Source: Lottia gigantea
Lineage: Eukaryota; Mollusca; Gastropoda; Lottiidae
DNA length: 64,000 nucleotides
Assembly: GCF_000327385.1 (NCBI RefSeq)
Contig: NW_008708943.1
Location: 1,924,407-1,988,406 of the forward strand
Reading direction: 5' to 3'
The notes beneath the pieces were generated by a model. The model saw only the letters and a list, made by a program, of their open reading frames with translations. It did no database searches and was not told the DNA's origin. Shown in pieces: positions 36,442-48,017 of the stretch (position 1 is its first letter; the number at the start of each line of letters is the position of its first letter). Both the position numbers and the translations under genes were made by a program.

Positions 36442-38301
36442 ATGGAGACGATGAGTTTTGAAAATGAGGCTCATATGGGACGAGTTTTAGTTGAGATGAA
36501 ATCAATGTTTGATGAACGACAGTTAATTGATGTAGATATTTGTGTTCAAGAACTGTGTATACCATGTCACCGCAACGTACTTGCCGCAACTAGTCCCTAC
36601 TTTAAAGCTATGTTTACATCGAGTATGCATGAAAGTTCCCAACGTCACATTATCCTGCATGAAGTTGATGCGAAATCGGTTGCTCAAATTATAGATTATG
36701 CTTACACAGGTGAACTTAAAATTACACGAGCAAATGCTCAAAATCTGCTTGCAGCTGCATCACTCTTCCAAATAATCCCCGTGCAGCAGGCATCGGCCAA
36801 ATTTATGGAACAGCAGTTGGATGCCATGAATTGTGTTGGGATTCAAACTTTCGCTCAAATTCATAATTGTGAGGAATTAAAACAGAAAGCCCGTGAATAT
36901 ACAGAAAAACATTTTCCTGATGTCGCGAAACATGAAGAGTTTAAAGCTTTACCTTTAGAACGAGTCCTGGAAATTGTTTCCTCGGATGAATTGAATGTAG
37001 AAAAAGAGGACATAGTTTATGAGTCGATAATTACATGGATTAATCATGATTTAAAGATGCGACGGAAGTATATTGGACAGTTATTACCCCACGTGCGTTT
37101 AGTATTATTAAGTATGAAATACATCAAAGATCATATAACACAGAATTATATTATTCAGCAGTGTGATCGCTGTCGAGCCTTACTCAATTCTTTACGAGAG
37201 TTTGAAGAAAATCCTGAATTGTATACCGGTGAATTTAACTTTGCCTTGTCATTAAGATCGGGAATGATCCAGCCAGAATACTGCATTTTATTAGTCGGAG
37301 GACTCGATCAAAATAAACCTTCCATTAATTGTTATAATCCATTAACGCGGGAGGCGTATATCATGGAAACATTCCCAGAAACACGAGAACGTAGTGGATA
37401 TTATTGTGTTGAAGATCCTGCCGTCATAGTCACAGAAGATAATAATATTTTTACAGCTGGTGGAAATTATATTTATCATGAAAATTACGGAGAGACAGCA
37501 TCGGATGAGGATTCATTTGATGATTTTGAGGAAGAAACAGTCAGAAAAGATTTCTATCAATATGATAATGATCATAACAAATGGATCCTGAAAGCACCAA
37601 TGTTGTTTCCCAAATCCAATTTTTCTCTTGCCTTTCACGAAGGAAAAATCTACAGCTTAGGAGGACTGACTGTGAATCAACATCCAACTGAAATTGTGGA
37701 GTGTTATGATATTGCTAAAAATAGATGGAACTATGTTGGAATGATGCCTACAACTTTAGTGGATCTCTCAACTTGTGTTTATCGTAGTGAAATATATTTA
37801 TTAGGAGGGAGAACGGGGGTAGGGGCACATAATACCGTCATGAAATTTGACCCGAAAAAGGCTGAATGGTGTTCATTAGCTGGGATGTTGACCCCTCGTT
37901 TCAATTTCGGTGCTTGTGTAGTGGATGACGAACTTCTGGTTGCTGGGGGCCAAATTTACGCTCAGTTAACACATACTATAAATAGAGAGGCGTTACGTTC
38001 GGTAGAAATTTATAACATTGCTGATAACCAGTGGCGTCAAGGCCCAGACTTGCCAGAAGAGATCTATAATGTAGGCTTGATGATTATGAATGGAACTATT
38101 TATGCATGTGGAACTACAGAATATCAACGATCGCCATTCCGTATTTATCGTTATAATATTGTCTGTCGATTGGATCGAGTGAAAAATATTTGGGAACAAA
38201 TTGAATCAGATTTATGTGACATTCGTAGTTATGGATGCGTCGCAGCAAAACTTCACACTCGACGTCTCTCACAAGTGTTCCGCCCAGACGTTGACACTTG
38301 A
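36442..38301 (+). CDS. BTB-BACK-Kelch protein (KBTBD/KLHL type, probable Cullin-3 adaptor)
   Basis: A 619-residue protein from one coding exon. Residues about 20-125 form a BTB domain (DVDICVQELCIPCHRNVLAA, SPYFKAMFTSSMHES, YAYTGELKI). Residues about 130-235 form a BACK domain (LNVEKEDIVYESIITWINHD). From about 280 to 600 there are Kelch-type repeats with GG pairs (LLVGGLDQN, IFTAGGNYI, IYSLGGLTV, IYLLGGRTG, LLVAGGQIY). Proteins of this kind bring substrates to Cullin-3 ubiquitin ligases (family knowledge); the substrate is unknown. An acidic insert (residues about 353-368, DEDSFDDFEEE) lies between Kelch blades. The BACK region looks closest to KBTBD8 and KBTBD2, but orthology is not established. 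A splice acceptor 24 bases upstream implies a 5' non-coding exon. A second in-frame ATG lies three codons downstream of the chosen one. Confidence 0.93.
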   Translation: METMSFENEAHMGRVLVEMKSMFDERQLIDVDICVQELCIPCHRNVLAATSPYFKAMFTSSMHESSQRHIILHEVDAKSVAQIIDYAYTGELKITRANAQNLLAAASLFQIIPVQQASAKFMEQQLDAMNCVGIQTFAQIHNCEELKQKAREYTEKHFPDVAKHEEFKALPLERVLEIVSSDELNVEKEDIVYESIITWINHDLKMRRKYIGQLLPHVRLVLLSMKYIKDHITQNYIIQQCDRCRALLNSLREFEENPELYTGEFNFALSLRSGMIQPEYCILLVGGLDQNKPSINCYNPLTREAYIMETFPETRERSGYYCVEDPAVIVTEDNNIFTAGGNYIYHENYGETASDEDSFDDFEEETVRKDFYQYDNDHNKWILKAPMLFPKSNFSLAFHEGKIYSLGGLTVNQHPTEIVECYDIAKNRWNYVGMMPTTLVDLSTCVYRSEIYLLGGRTGVGAHNTVMKFDPKKAEWCSLAGMLTPRFNFGACVVDDELLVAGGQIYAQLTHTINREALRSVEIYNIADNQWRQGPDLPEEIYNVGLMIMNGTIYACGTTEYQRSPFRIYRYNIVCRLDRVKNIWEQIESDLCDIRSYGCVAAKLHTRRLSQVFRPDVDT

Positions 38302-40707
38302 CCTTTAACCTCTCTATGCATTCCACTTTTTGCATCTCATTAATCACAGCTATTTCATTGCCACTTTTCCAATTCTGCCAAAAATATTTATTTATAGATC
38401 AAAAGTCATGTGATCATATTCAAATTTTGTCAGAGGAACGTCAAAGATCTCAGTTTTAAAGAACAAAATATATTTCTTAACATTAGATCTCCGTATAATA
38501 CAGTGCTGTTTAGTGCACTTTCATTCATATTAGTCTGCATGAGTGCAGTCACAATTGGTTAAAAACATGGTTTCAAACCTGGAAATGATAAAAAACATTC
38601 TCATGCATCTTTATGCATTTATTAAGTATTTTTAAAGATTCATTAATCAAAAAATTCTTGACATGTTATCATTTGCAAATTCATGATGTAAAAGTACTTA
38701 AAGTCATCACCATAATTCATTGATGAATCCATGTTTTGGTGCAAAGAATTCCAGTTTCCTCTGGCATAAATTGATTTTTTTCAGATAATATTTAAAAATG
38801 TTTTGAAAATATATTGTAGATTTATGGAAGATGTTTTTTTTTTACAAAATGTACATTCATCAAAGCCAATGTTACTTATGAAATGAAGATATGTAATGGG
38901 CTGAATAATTTTCCTTTGATGAGCTGCTTCAAGGCCTGATAAAATCGTAAAAACTCTTGATGGGAAACTTGTCTCAAAAAGGTGTTTTTTAACAAAGGTT
39001 TCTGCAAGACACAAGATAGCTATGTTGAAGAGTTGAAGTTTGAAGAGTTGGCAAATTAGAAACAGACTTGACAGCCTGGTGATCATTTAAGAAAGCACTT
39101 GTCCAATAAACTGAATCAGTCAAAGTGACTTTGAGGAGACAATAACATAACAAAACATCATCTTAAATTTATATTAAAGATGAACTACTGAACGCAAGGC
39201 AGGTGTCTTGCATTGGTCCCTATCACACTTCTTTGGACCATTTTTTAATGTTTTTATTTAAATTGTAGAATGCCAACAATACCAAAATATGTTTTCCATT
39301 TTTTTTCTTCAACAATAAGCAATGTGATTTGTTAAAGCTATAAAAAGGACGGAAGTGAAAATGTTATTTGTGCCATATTGTTATTTCAAGAAGTGAAAAT
39401 AATGTACTTCTAGGAGTTACTGACTCTGCTCGAGATTCATCCATTTGATTGAAATACAGCTCTGGAATGTGACAAGATGCTCATAGAAAATGACAAATAT
39501 TTCGAGCTGTATTTTAATTAGATGGGTATAGTCCAGTCTAGATATTGGTGCACATCCAGGGATAATTTAAAACATAAACAAGATCGTTCTATTTTTTTTT
39601 TTTTTAATTCCGTTAGTGTTTGATGCTGAAGTGAACTGCTTGTTTTTATGTTTGGAATCATCTCTGGAAGTGCACTCTAGATTTTTTTGTTTGACTGCAC
39701 TTAATGTGATGGACAGGATATTTCCAATATTTGTTATAAATGTACTAATGGAAGTCGCACCTAATATTTGATTGACAATTTTGAGAGGTTTTAAGTTCAT
39801 AAGATAAGGACTGATAAGACCTCTAATTATTAATAAATAAATTGTTTATTTGTTTACCTCCTTATTTTTGTTTTTGTTGACAATTGTAAGATATTTATTA
39901 CTGTTTTTGTTTATTATTTATTTCTATAATTATACCAATTGTACCATATATCATTAAATGATATCAATATACTTGTTTTTCTTGTTTTATATATATCCTG
40001 TGGCACTCTTAGACCCTGCAATGGTTCAGGAAGACATAAGAGAGGACTTGTCAAGATCAGAATATCTCATTCAGCAAGGAGAAAATGACATACATACCCA
40101 ACCTCAATCCACGTGTGGAAGAACTGCAAGAGAAAACATGAAATTACCTATTTCCTATCCTAGATCATTGAAAATACAATTGTTTCACTCAAATACACTG
40201 TACCCATGGAGAAAAGTAAGCATCTGACTTCATTAATGTTTTGATAAAAAAGTGAACTATCTTGAAACCTTTTTTAGGCGCCTTATCGATTGATTGCCAT
40301 GATACAGGTAATGATAATTCACCTTGCAGCATGCTTGGATTTCTATAAACACATTTCCAGATCATAAATTTTCATTTCTATTTCCCAAATAGAAAACCAA
40401 AATCACATAGGCCTTCTTTGATAATTTTACTTTAAAGGAAAAGAAAGATGCCAATATCTTTAACATGACATCATTATCATAATCAAAAGATAATTTATGT
40501 TTTTTCTGCATAAAAGAGTCTCTTTAAATGAAGGTGTGGCTAATGCAATGATTGACACTGACTGAAGTGACAGCGCTACGCATGTCTCTGAGATCACAAC
40601 TTCCGGTTTGAAAATAACAAAAGCAGAAGACGAATCACATCAAACTGGAAAGATTCCTGAACTATTACTGTCCTGGTTTCCTCCGTTTCCTCAAGATTGG
40701 TTCAACC
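38302..40707. other. Intergenic region between BTB-Kelch and MEMO1
   Basis: Mostly AT-rich sequence without recognised genes. The first part is probably the long 3' UTR of the BTB-Kelch gene, since AATAAATAAA occurs near 39832. A possible orphan exon is listed at 39999-40215. The last 100 to 200 bases should be the MEMO1 5' UTR and promoter. Confidence 0.5.
39999..40215 (+). other. Possible orphan exon of unknown gene
   Basis: A pyrimidine-containing CACTCTTAG acceptor precedes an open frame running through ATGGTTCAGGAAGAC to GGAGAAAA followed by a GTAAGC donor. The frame would encode about 70 residues of hydrophilic sequence (VQEDIREDLSRSEYLI near its start) that I do not recognise. It lies between the BTB-Kelch stop and the MEMO1 start, so it could be an unannotated 3' or 5' exon, or chance. 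Confidence 0.2.
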
Positions 40708-43700
40708 ATGTCTAAAGTGAGACGAGCAACTCATTCCGGGAGTTGGTACAGCGATTCCGGTAGATATATAGATTTTAGTTAGGGCCTATTTAAAAAATAA
40801 AAGGGGGGGGGGGGGGGTATTATTATTAATAAATAAAGTTATTTTTACTCATCAACAGGAATATCATTCTGGCACTGTCTATGCACACGTCCATGGTTAC
40901 ATTGTTTTAGCATTTTTAAGTGGTACCGGTATATGCAATGAACAAAGATGTTTGATGATGCATTTCATAGTGAGGTGCCATTATTGGCATTTGGTATGAG
41001 GGTAAAACGAAACGAAAATGATAAAAATACAGTAATGGTTTTGCAGTGAAATGATTTAGTAGACATTAATATGATATAGAAAGCTATCTGGTCAACCTTT
41101 TCTATGTTTATTATTATAGGTGATGAGCTTAGGAACCAATTAGACGGCTGGTTATCAAAGCCTAAATCTCTCAGTCACCCAGCCAAGGCTATCATAGCAC
41201 CGTAAGTATATAGTGTCAAGTAGTAAGTCTTAGTTCCTAATTTTGATTTTACAATATTTAAGCAAGATAGTTGAAAATTCAAGCTCTATAAGCTTAGAAT
41301 TGATATTTATTTTTTGTTTGTTGAATATTAAATGAGTTTGGCAAGGTTCCAACAATTGTTTTTTTACACTGATAATATCTTGTTAAATAAGCCCAGGATG
41401 ACATCTGCACTGAAATGGCTATTTATACATATACAATAGGTTAAAGTTTAACAGGTCAACACAAGGGCACATTATTTAAAGTGGCAAGTCTAGGTAAATA
41501 CTTAACCAAAATTCTAGTAAACAAGTAAAACATGAATCAGGTTTTCAATCTGAAGAGCACTATGATTAGCTAGTGGTAAAGCAGAAATTAACTATACATA
41601 CTGGTATATATCTTTTCATGTCTCTAGCCCTTGTGTTATCTTATATAGGGTGATATGATTTTGTTGTAGGCATGCTGGATATTACTATTGTGGGGCATGT
41701 GGTGCTCATGCTTACAAGCACATTGATCCTTCTAGAGTGTAAGTTTCTTCTCTTTTTTGTTCTTGATGCACATTTTTTAGTCTGATAATTTTTACAAAAT
41801 CTCTTTTAAAATTACTAATAGAAAATAAATCAATATCATGATGTATGTTATTGAATAGGAGCCAAAATCTTTCACAATAACTTGTGTTTAAATTGTCTGA
41901 CAAATTTTTTTAGAAACTTTTTGATTTAATTACCATGTGAATCAAAAGAATTTGATAGTAAACGTTTACATTCTGAGATTTTCTTTTGAAATTTATATTT
42001 TGAAAGTAAATTATGTTATTTTAGGAAACGTGTGTTTATATTGGGTCCTTCCCATCATGTAAGATTATCTGGTTGTGCTTTATCCAGTGCTGAAAAGTAT
42101 GTAACACCTTTATATGATCTACATATAGACAGTAAAGGTAAGATTATTGTGGACTTTACTATATCAGTTTCATCTGGGTGCAAAAACTGTACTATTTCAT
42201 TTCTCATAGAATGTTTTGCCCATATTATAAAGCTCTACATTTACTGTTCAATAGGTCTGACAGAGATGCACCAAAGTACTACAAAAGTGTGAAAACCAGG
42301 GTTTTAAAAGTTTTTGTGCTTTATTTTATTGATTGATTGATATTTTAAGCATGTAAATATTTTATGTTTATAGTTTATGAGGAGTTATATTCTACCAATT
42401 CATTTGAAGTGATGTCTATGAATATCGATGAAGATGAACATAGTATTGAAATGCATTTGCCTTACATAGCCAAGGTTATGGAAAGGTAACAAAAAACTTA
42501 ATCCTTTTCTCCTTATAATCTTTATTGAGTGGTACTCTAAACATATGACAATTATTGATAAATTTATATAAGGAAGGGATAGCAGAAAATTTCTACGGAG
42601 CCACTTAAGCGCAATTTTCTACACTTTTTATTATTATTTCGTTTAAACGAAATAATTATTTTGTTTAAACGAAATAATATCACATATTTCGTTTAAACGA
42701 AATAATAAATAAATATGTTTACAATTGCGCCTTAGGGGCTCCGTAAATTTCAGAGCCATTTTTTCTTTTTTTTTTAAACATCAGATTTTGAAATCTTTGA
42801 AGATATGTCGCATATCGCATACAAAATTTGTGGCTTATGTAAATTCTGGGGACTCAGACATTGCTCACACTTTGTTAATAACACAAAACTCAATATCATG
42901 TTTGTCTCCTTATGCATTTTGTATATATACTGTTTCAGTCATAAAGATGAGTTTACCATTATACCAATATTAGTGGGGTCCTTATCACCAGAGAAAGAGG
43001 AGCATTATGGTAAAATATTGAGTCGTTATCTGGCTGATCCTGAATCTCTATTCATAATATCATCAGATTTCTGTCATTGGGGTAAGTCAGTGGTAGAAAA
43101 GTCAATAGCATGATCTCTAATCAAATATAAAAAAGAATGGAATTGCATGAGCTTTCACTGGTGATACCTTCAACAATAATTGATATCTTTGGGCTTACCT
43201 ACAAAAAATTAAAGATTGGTTAGAAATTTGTCACGGAGATTTCATATTTTGTGTATTAAGGTTTGAAGCAGGCAACAATGTGACCATGAAAGTTTAATGC
43301 CTTCCTGTAAGGGAGATTCAAAACTATTTAGTGGCCAGCTATTGACAACTCAATGTTTATGATGCCATTTGTAATGATATTCAGGTCGAAGGTTCCGGTA
43401 TACAGATTATGATCAATCTCAAGGTGAAGTCTGGCAGTCTATAGAAGCTCTTGATAAAAAGGTACAGTTTTTTCTGTTATATATAAGGAGTTATAGTATG
43501 GTTAATCATCACTTGAGACTGTTACCTGTATGTGTAATGAAACATTGTGTTTAAATAATAAATAGAAGTCTATATTCATAAAACTGTTGTTTCTTGAGGT
43601 AGAGTTGTTCACTATTTGTGGTTAAAATCTTGATAGATCTAATTGGTATGCTGAAGGAAACAATCTAGAGTTGTTTTCTTCCAGAAATGTTGTATCTTTT

Positions 43701-44368
43701 ATTTTCACCTTAAATGCTGATACGAATCTAGGTTAGGCATAATAATGAACCTTGTTGTTCCGAATTTTATAAAAGATTTTTGAATTTTAGGCTATGGATA
43801 TCATAGAAAAAATGGATCCACAAGGATTTACCCAATATTTAGTTGACTATCAAAACACTATATGTGGTCGCCATCCAATTGGTGTACTCTTACATGTAAG
43901 TTTTATATATGTTTTAATCAAACTTAGTAATTCAGTCTAAGCTTTATCTAGCTGCAAATCATTCTCATCCTTTTCTTCAATAGGAAAATAATGTACCAGA
44001 ATATTTCCTTGTGCTTCAAAAGTTGAATGCCTCTTATTGATTTGTGAATGACAGCAGTCAATTGTGGAAATTGGCGGTTGAGAGAAAGATATGTTGTATA
44101 CCCTGGCCCCGGAAAATGAGGAAATCATAGATTTTAACAAGTGTCCTTTTTTTGTAACATGTTATCATTTGCCAGTAATTATCGATTGATTGTTTCAAAG
44201 CAGTTAATTTTTGTATATTATCTTTTTTAGTGTATAGACAGTATACGTAAAAATGGCAATGGATTAAAGTTGTCTTTCAAATTCACCAAATATTCTCAAT
44301 CAAGTAAATGTAAATCAACACAGGATTCTTCTGTTAGCTATGCAGCCGGTTGTCTGATGTTTCACTGA
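40708..44368 (+). CDS. MEMO1: MEMO1, ErbB2 motility mediator / copper-binding dioxygenase-like protein (9 exons)
   Basis: MEMO1 is a cytosolic, deeply conserved protein related to non-heme iron dioxygenases and implicated in receptor tyrosine kinase signalling, cell motility and copper handling (family knowledge). Exons: 40708-40759, 41120-41201, 41670-41738, 42025-42137, 42374-42485, 42939-43081, 43385-43461, 43791-43895 and 44231-44368, joining into 296 codons plus a stop, against 297 residues in human. Conserved blocks in order: [29 protein letters not shown] (metal-site histidine), [16 protein letters not shown] (second histidine), [26 protein letters not shown] (third histidine), [13 protein letters not shown] (cysteine equivalent to human C244) and the terminal [14 protein letters not shown]. 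Intron 5 contains a palindromic MITE. A reversed copy of the end of the last exon and the 3' flank lies at 55434-56125. Confidence 0.96.
42594..42745. mobile_element. Palindrome-rich MITE in MEMO1 intron 5
   Basis: The ends are inverted repeats: left TACGGAGCCACTTAAGCGC, and the right end read on the minus strand TACGGAGCCCCTAAGGCGC. A 6-bp direct repeat, AATTTC, flanks both sides (42588-42593 and 42746-42751). The interior holds three near-identical palindromes centred on GTTTAAAC, each of the form ATTTCGTTTAAACGAAAT (the middle one with one change), so nearly the whole element can fold on itself. 152 bp, no coding capacity; superfamily not assigned. Confidence 0.8.
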
Positions 44369-45115
44369 TAATTACCTCCCTTTTATTATTGGAGGTTATC
44401 TCCCTTTAATAACTCTTCAGGTATTTAACTAACCATCCATTTGGATTTTGGAAGGCTCATCTAAAGAATTGTAATTTCATGGAATGGAATGTTCAGAAAT
44501 TTGGACAGATTTCGATTATGATATAAAGAAACTTGATATTTATCTCATCAAACATATGACTTTTGACTGTTTGGTTTTGGCATAAGGCTTAAAAGGGGTT
44601 CTCTTTTGTAAGAGTAAGAGCAATATGAGTCTACACTCTATACATGTTTCTGATAAAGAATTACCAAGTGATAAAATAAGAACCTTTCACAGGTGTCTAC
44701 AATGAATTTGAGAATGATAGAAATTCATGACCCTCTTGCAACTTTAGGCCTTTATTATATTTACTAATGATTGCAAAATTTGGTATGAAATGAAATTTTA
44801 GATGTTGTTGAACGTATGGATGTGTTTTTTAATTGAATAGCTTATGATTGTATTTTTGTTTGAGATTTTTTTGTTATTTCGGAGATGTAATTAGACTGAT
44901 GCATTTTATCGGAACAACAATCGCTGGTAAAAGTCTTATAAAATCTTTTGACTTTATTCTCTCCTATTCACCATGTATATCGTGATAGGCAAACTATACA
45001 TACATTAGGGCATTGATTTGTTGTTTTTTTTCTTGTGACTTAGGCCAGTGCTTCTATAATACCCAATACAAGATCTTTATGAAGTGGTTTATTAATATAT
45101 TAAATTGTTATCTAA

Positions 45116-45424
45116 AGCCTGCCACAGATGAGAGGAACTAGCTGAGCTACCTGTCTCAAAAGGTTGGGAGCTGAGCAGCTTCCCCATCGTGAACTGAATT
45201 ATTAGTGAGATATTTGCCTCGAGACTCTGTGAGGAAAATATCTTGATCAGTTACATGTCACGGATGCAGTCTGTTGACGTACAGAATTTCCTGAAGGTTA
45301 TCCAGTGAGACAATAGCACAGATGAGAGCTCTCATCTGCTGTGAAAAAATTAGTGGGAATATTGCTCAGCTGACAGCCTCTCTTGGCAGGCAGCTCAGCT
45401 TGTTCCTCTTGTCTGCGGTAGGCT
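45116..45424. mobile_element. Harbinger-like MITE downstream of MEMO1
   Basis: The left end AGCCTGCCACAGATGAGAGG and the right end read on the minus strand AGCCTACCGCAGACAAGAGG are inverted repeats that continue for about 38 bases (both reach an AGCTGAGCT block). A TAA trinucleotide flanks each side (45113-45115 and 45425-45427), the TWA target type of PIF/Harbinger elements. 309 bp, no coding capacity. The related sequence at 55434 lacks it. Confidence 0.75.
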
Positions 45425-47866
45425 TAATAGGTTCAAGACTAGTGAGTTTAAGAAGATTGATAATTTTATTGTAGATTATAATGTAATAAACTTATAAACC
45501 ACTCTGTCTCTATGTACCTGAGAATGACAAGAGAAACATGTTGAAAGTTGTATAAAATTTAACCAGTGATTGTTGTCCCACAAAGCTATGTCTATACTTG
45601 TATAATATCGTATTCACTATTACTTAAACTGCATTTAAAGACTTTATTTACAAATCATAGCTTGAAAAACAAAAACTTTTAAATCTCTCAGGGCCATATA
45701 CTATTGATACTATGAGCCCTGTCTGAAGCTAAGTTACTTGTGAAGCAGGGTCTAAGGCTAGTTGAGAACATGGGTGGTCTCTTTTACTTAGGGGTTACAC
45801 AATAATCAGTGGAAAAACTTTTGTTGGAAGGAAAGGGAGGACAAATTCCAAACTTCCAACTTAATCTTCGTCTATAAATTTTAGCATTTACCTTCATTAC
45901 AGAATTTTGTATGTTTTGTATTTTGTTTTGTATATTAATTTCCATCTGAAATAGAAAAATCTGGTCTGTTTTGGGAAATATTTTTGGTCTGAATTTTTAG
46001 ATATTATGACCTATATATGTTACTTCTAGGAAGTGGGCAGTGATATGGTCAATTGCAACCTTGGGCCAGAAGATATAATCCAGATTTTAACAAATTTAGT
46101 CATCTAATTGAATGGTAAATCTACCCTTAAAATCGATTTAGTGATTGACCACACCAATATCTGGAACATTAGGTTTAGTTTTTGCCCCAGATCTGCTTGA
46201 CTGACCTTTTTTTATGATTTTGGATTTTCAGAGAATGATGATGTAAATATAAATATTATGTGTAAAAACTGTATTCATTTCTTTATGTTGTTTCTTTGCT
46301 TTGATTCCCAACCATGTTAGTATCTCATGGGGGGCACCAATGAGGACCTCAATGGGTACAAGGAGCATCCACAAAAAACCTTACATGGAATTTGATTTAT
46401 TACTTTTACTTTGTCTATGATGGACAAGTGGATATGAGAGTCGATCTCCACCAATTACAAAGCAATGAAATTTATGTCTAATACTCTTGTGACTGATTCA
46501 CAAAAACTAAACTTGTGAAGATGTCATCTAAACCTTTTTTTTTGTGAAATCCACTGTTGTTTGTAGTTATGGTATTGTTTTAATTAGAGTTACCTTTCTT
46601 ATTTTGGAACCGGACTCATAACGTCTTGATTCGAGACTATATGGCCTTGATGTTCTAATCTAAAGCCAAAAATACCGAGCACGCTAAAATGAAAGAGTCT
46701 CCTGACCAAAAGAAGAAAGATTTAGAGCCTATAAATGGTTAGAATCGTTTATCATGTATTATTTTATCATTTGCATTAATCCTGCTTTTTATTATTGAAC
46801 AACCGTGTAATGATTTGGATTTAAATGTCGTTTTGTCCCAATGACGTCTATAATCCCCACAGCCAGATAAATCTAAAAATATCTACTTCCGGTTTGACAT
46901 GCGCCTTGTCATTTAAAGTTAAAAATAGATGCCCTTATTATTTTATTTTAGAGCTATTAGTTTTATATTGTTCTATTTCAGTCTATCTTACACTGAGAGA
47001 TATGGCTAAAGATAAAGTTAGAGATATGTAAAGAAAGATATACATAGATAGAAAGGCCCCCTCCCCCCGGATAGACAGAAAGCAAGTTTAGAATGCCCCA
47101 TGTGCGGCACATTACAGATCGATTTGCATCATTCCAATTGTAAGTCAAACATCTTTGGTTCTTGCAATTCCACAAAATCTGAGGGTTTGATGCGTCACTT
47201 GCAACCATACATAACTGGTGGTGGCTATGATGTTGGTGATACTTTAGGTATTTCTCTCTTACAACACTGTTTTCTGAATTGAAATTTGAAAATTATTTTC
47301 ATATCAACTACAAATTACTACTGAGAGTCTTGAATTGTCCACGAGTTGATGAAAATCTTTACCACTGGAAAAGTTAGTATCATTTTGTAAACATGAGAGA
47401 AATATTTCAATTCAAAGCTCAATGTAGTCAGAGAGCAGAGAGTAGCTGATTTTGCTATTGAAACACCCAACTATGCACCAACTGGTGTTAACCTTTGAAC
47501 AGCTCGATGAAATAGACGAAGGGAAAACCCAGAGAATATCGTGCATATCTGATATTTGCCCCTAAACCATACATGTTCAAGTGTAAAAAGTCCGACTCTA
47601 TAATAAATATTAAAACAACACGGTTGCTTCGTGTAAAAGATAAATTGGTTTTGATCAAGAGTTTTAACAGAGGTAAATATTTAACAAAACCATAAATAAA
47701 TATAAAACCTCAATAAATTTATAAATATGCTATTTGTAAACAAATTAAAACAATATTTTTAGATCTTATGACCATACAGCCAATAACTAAATAAATCGCT
47801 CTCCTTCCAAACGTTTCTACTTTCTAGCTTCGTATGCTGTGATTTCGCTCATAGGCGTTGGAGACG

Positions 47867-47903
47867 GGAGGGCAGTAGTGGCCGGGGGGTGGGGGTGGGG
47901 ATG
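47867..47903 (+). other. G-rich tract with quadruplex potential
   Basis: Runs of three to six G separated by short spacers (GGGAGGG, then GGGGGGTGGGGGTGGGG) upstream of the PGAP4 copy A stop codon. This fits a G-quadruplex motif on the plus strand. Function is not known. Confidence 0.45.
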
Positions 47904-48017
47904 GAGTGTGTAGTAGTAGCTAATATTATCTTTTCGGGCAACAACTCGAAATCAAAGAAAAATACACGTACAGTTCGCAGGAAATTTTTGGCAAACCACT
48001 CTGCCAACAAGACACTC

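Larger units (their letters stand above)
44369..48017. other. Region between MEMO1 and PGAP4 copy A
   Basis: The first several hundred bases are probably the MEMO1 3' UTR; this stretch is the source of the reversed copy at 55434-56125. A Harbinger-like MITE lies at 45116-45424. The rest is AT-rich without recognised genes. A short open stretch near 47091-47180 has paired cysteines (CPMCGTLQI) but no further support. A G-rich tract lies at 47867-47903. Confidence 0.5.

Noticed and set aside
47091-47200. Short cysteine-containing frame (CPMCGTLQI) suggestive of a zinc knuckle
   Set aside because: Too short, no splice context, no second recognisable domain.
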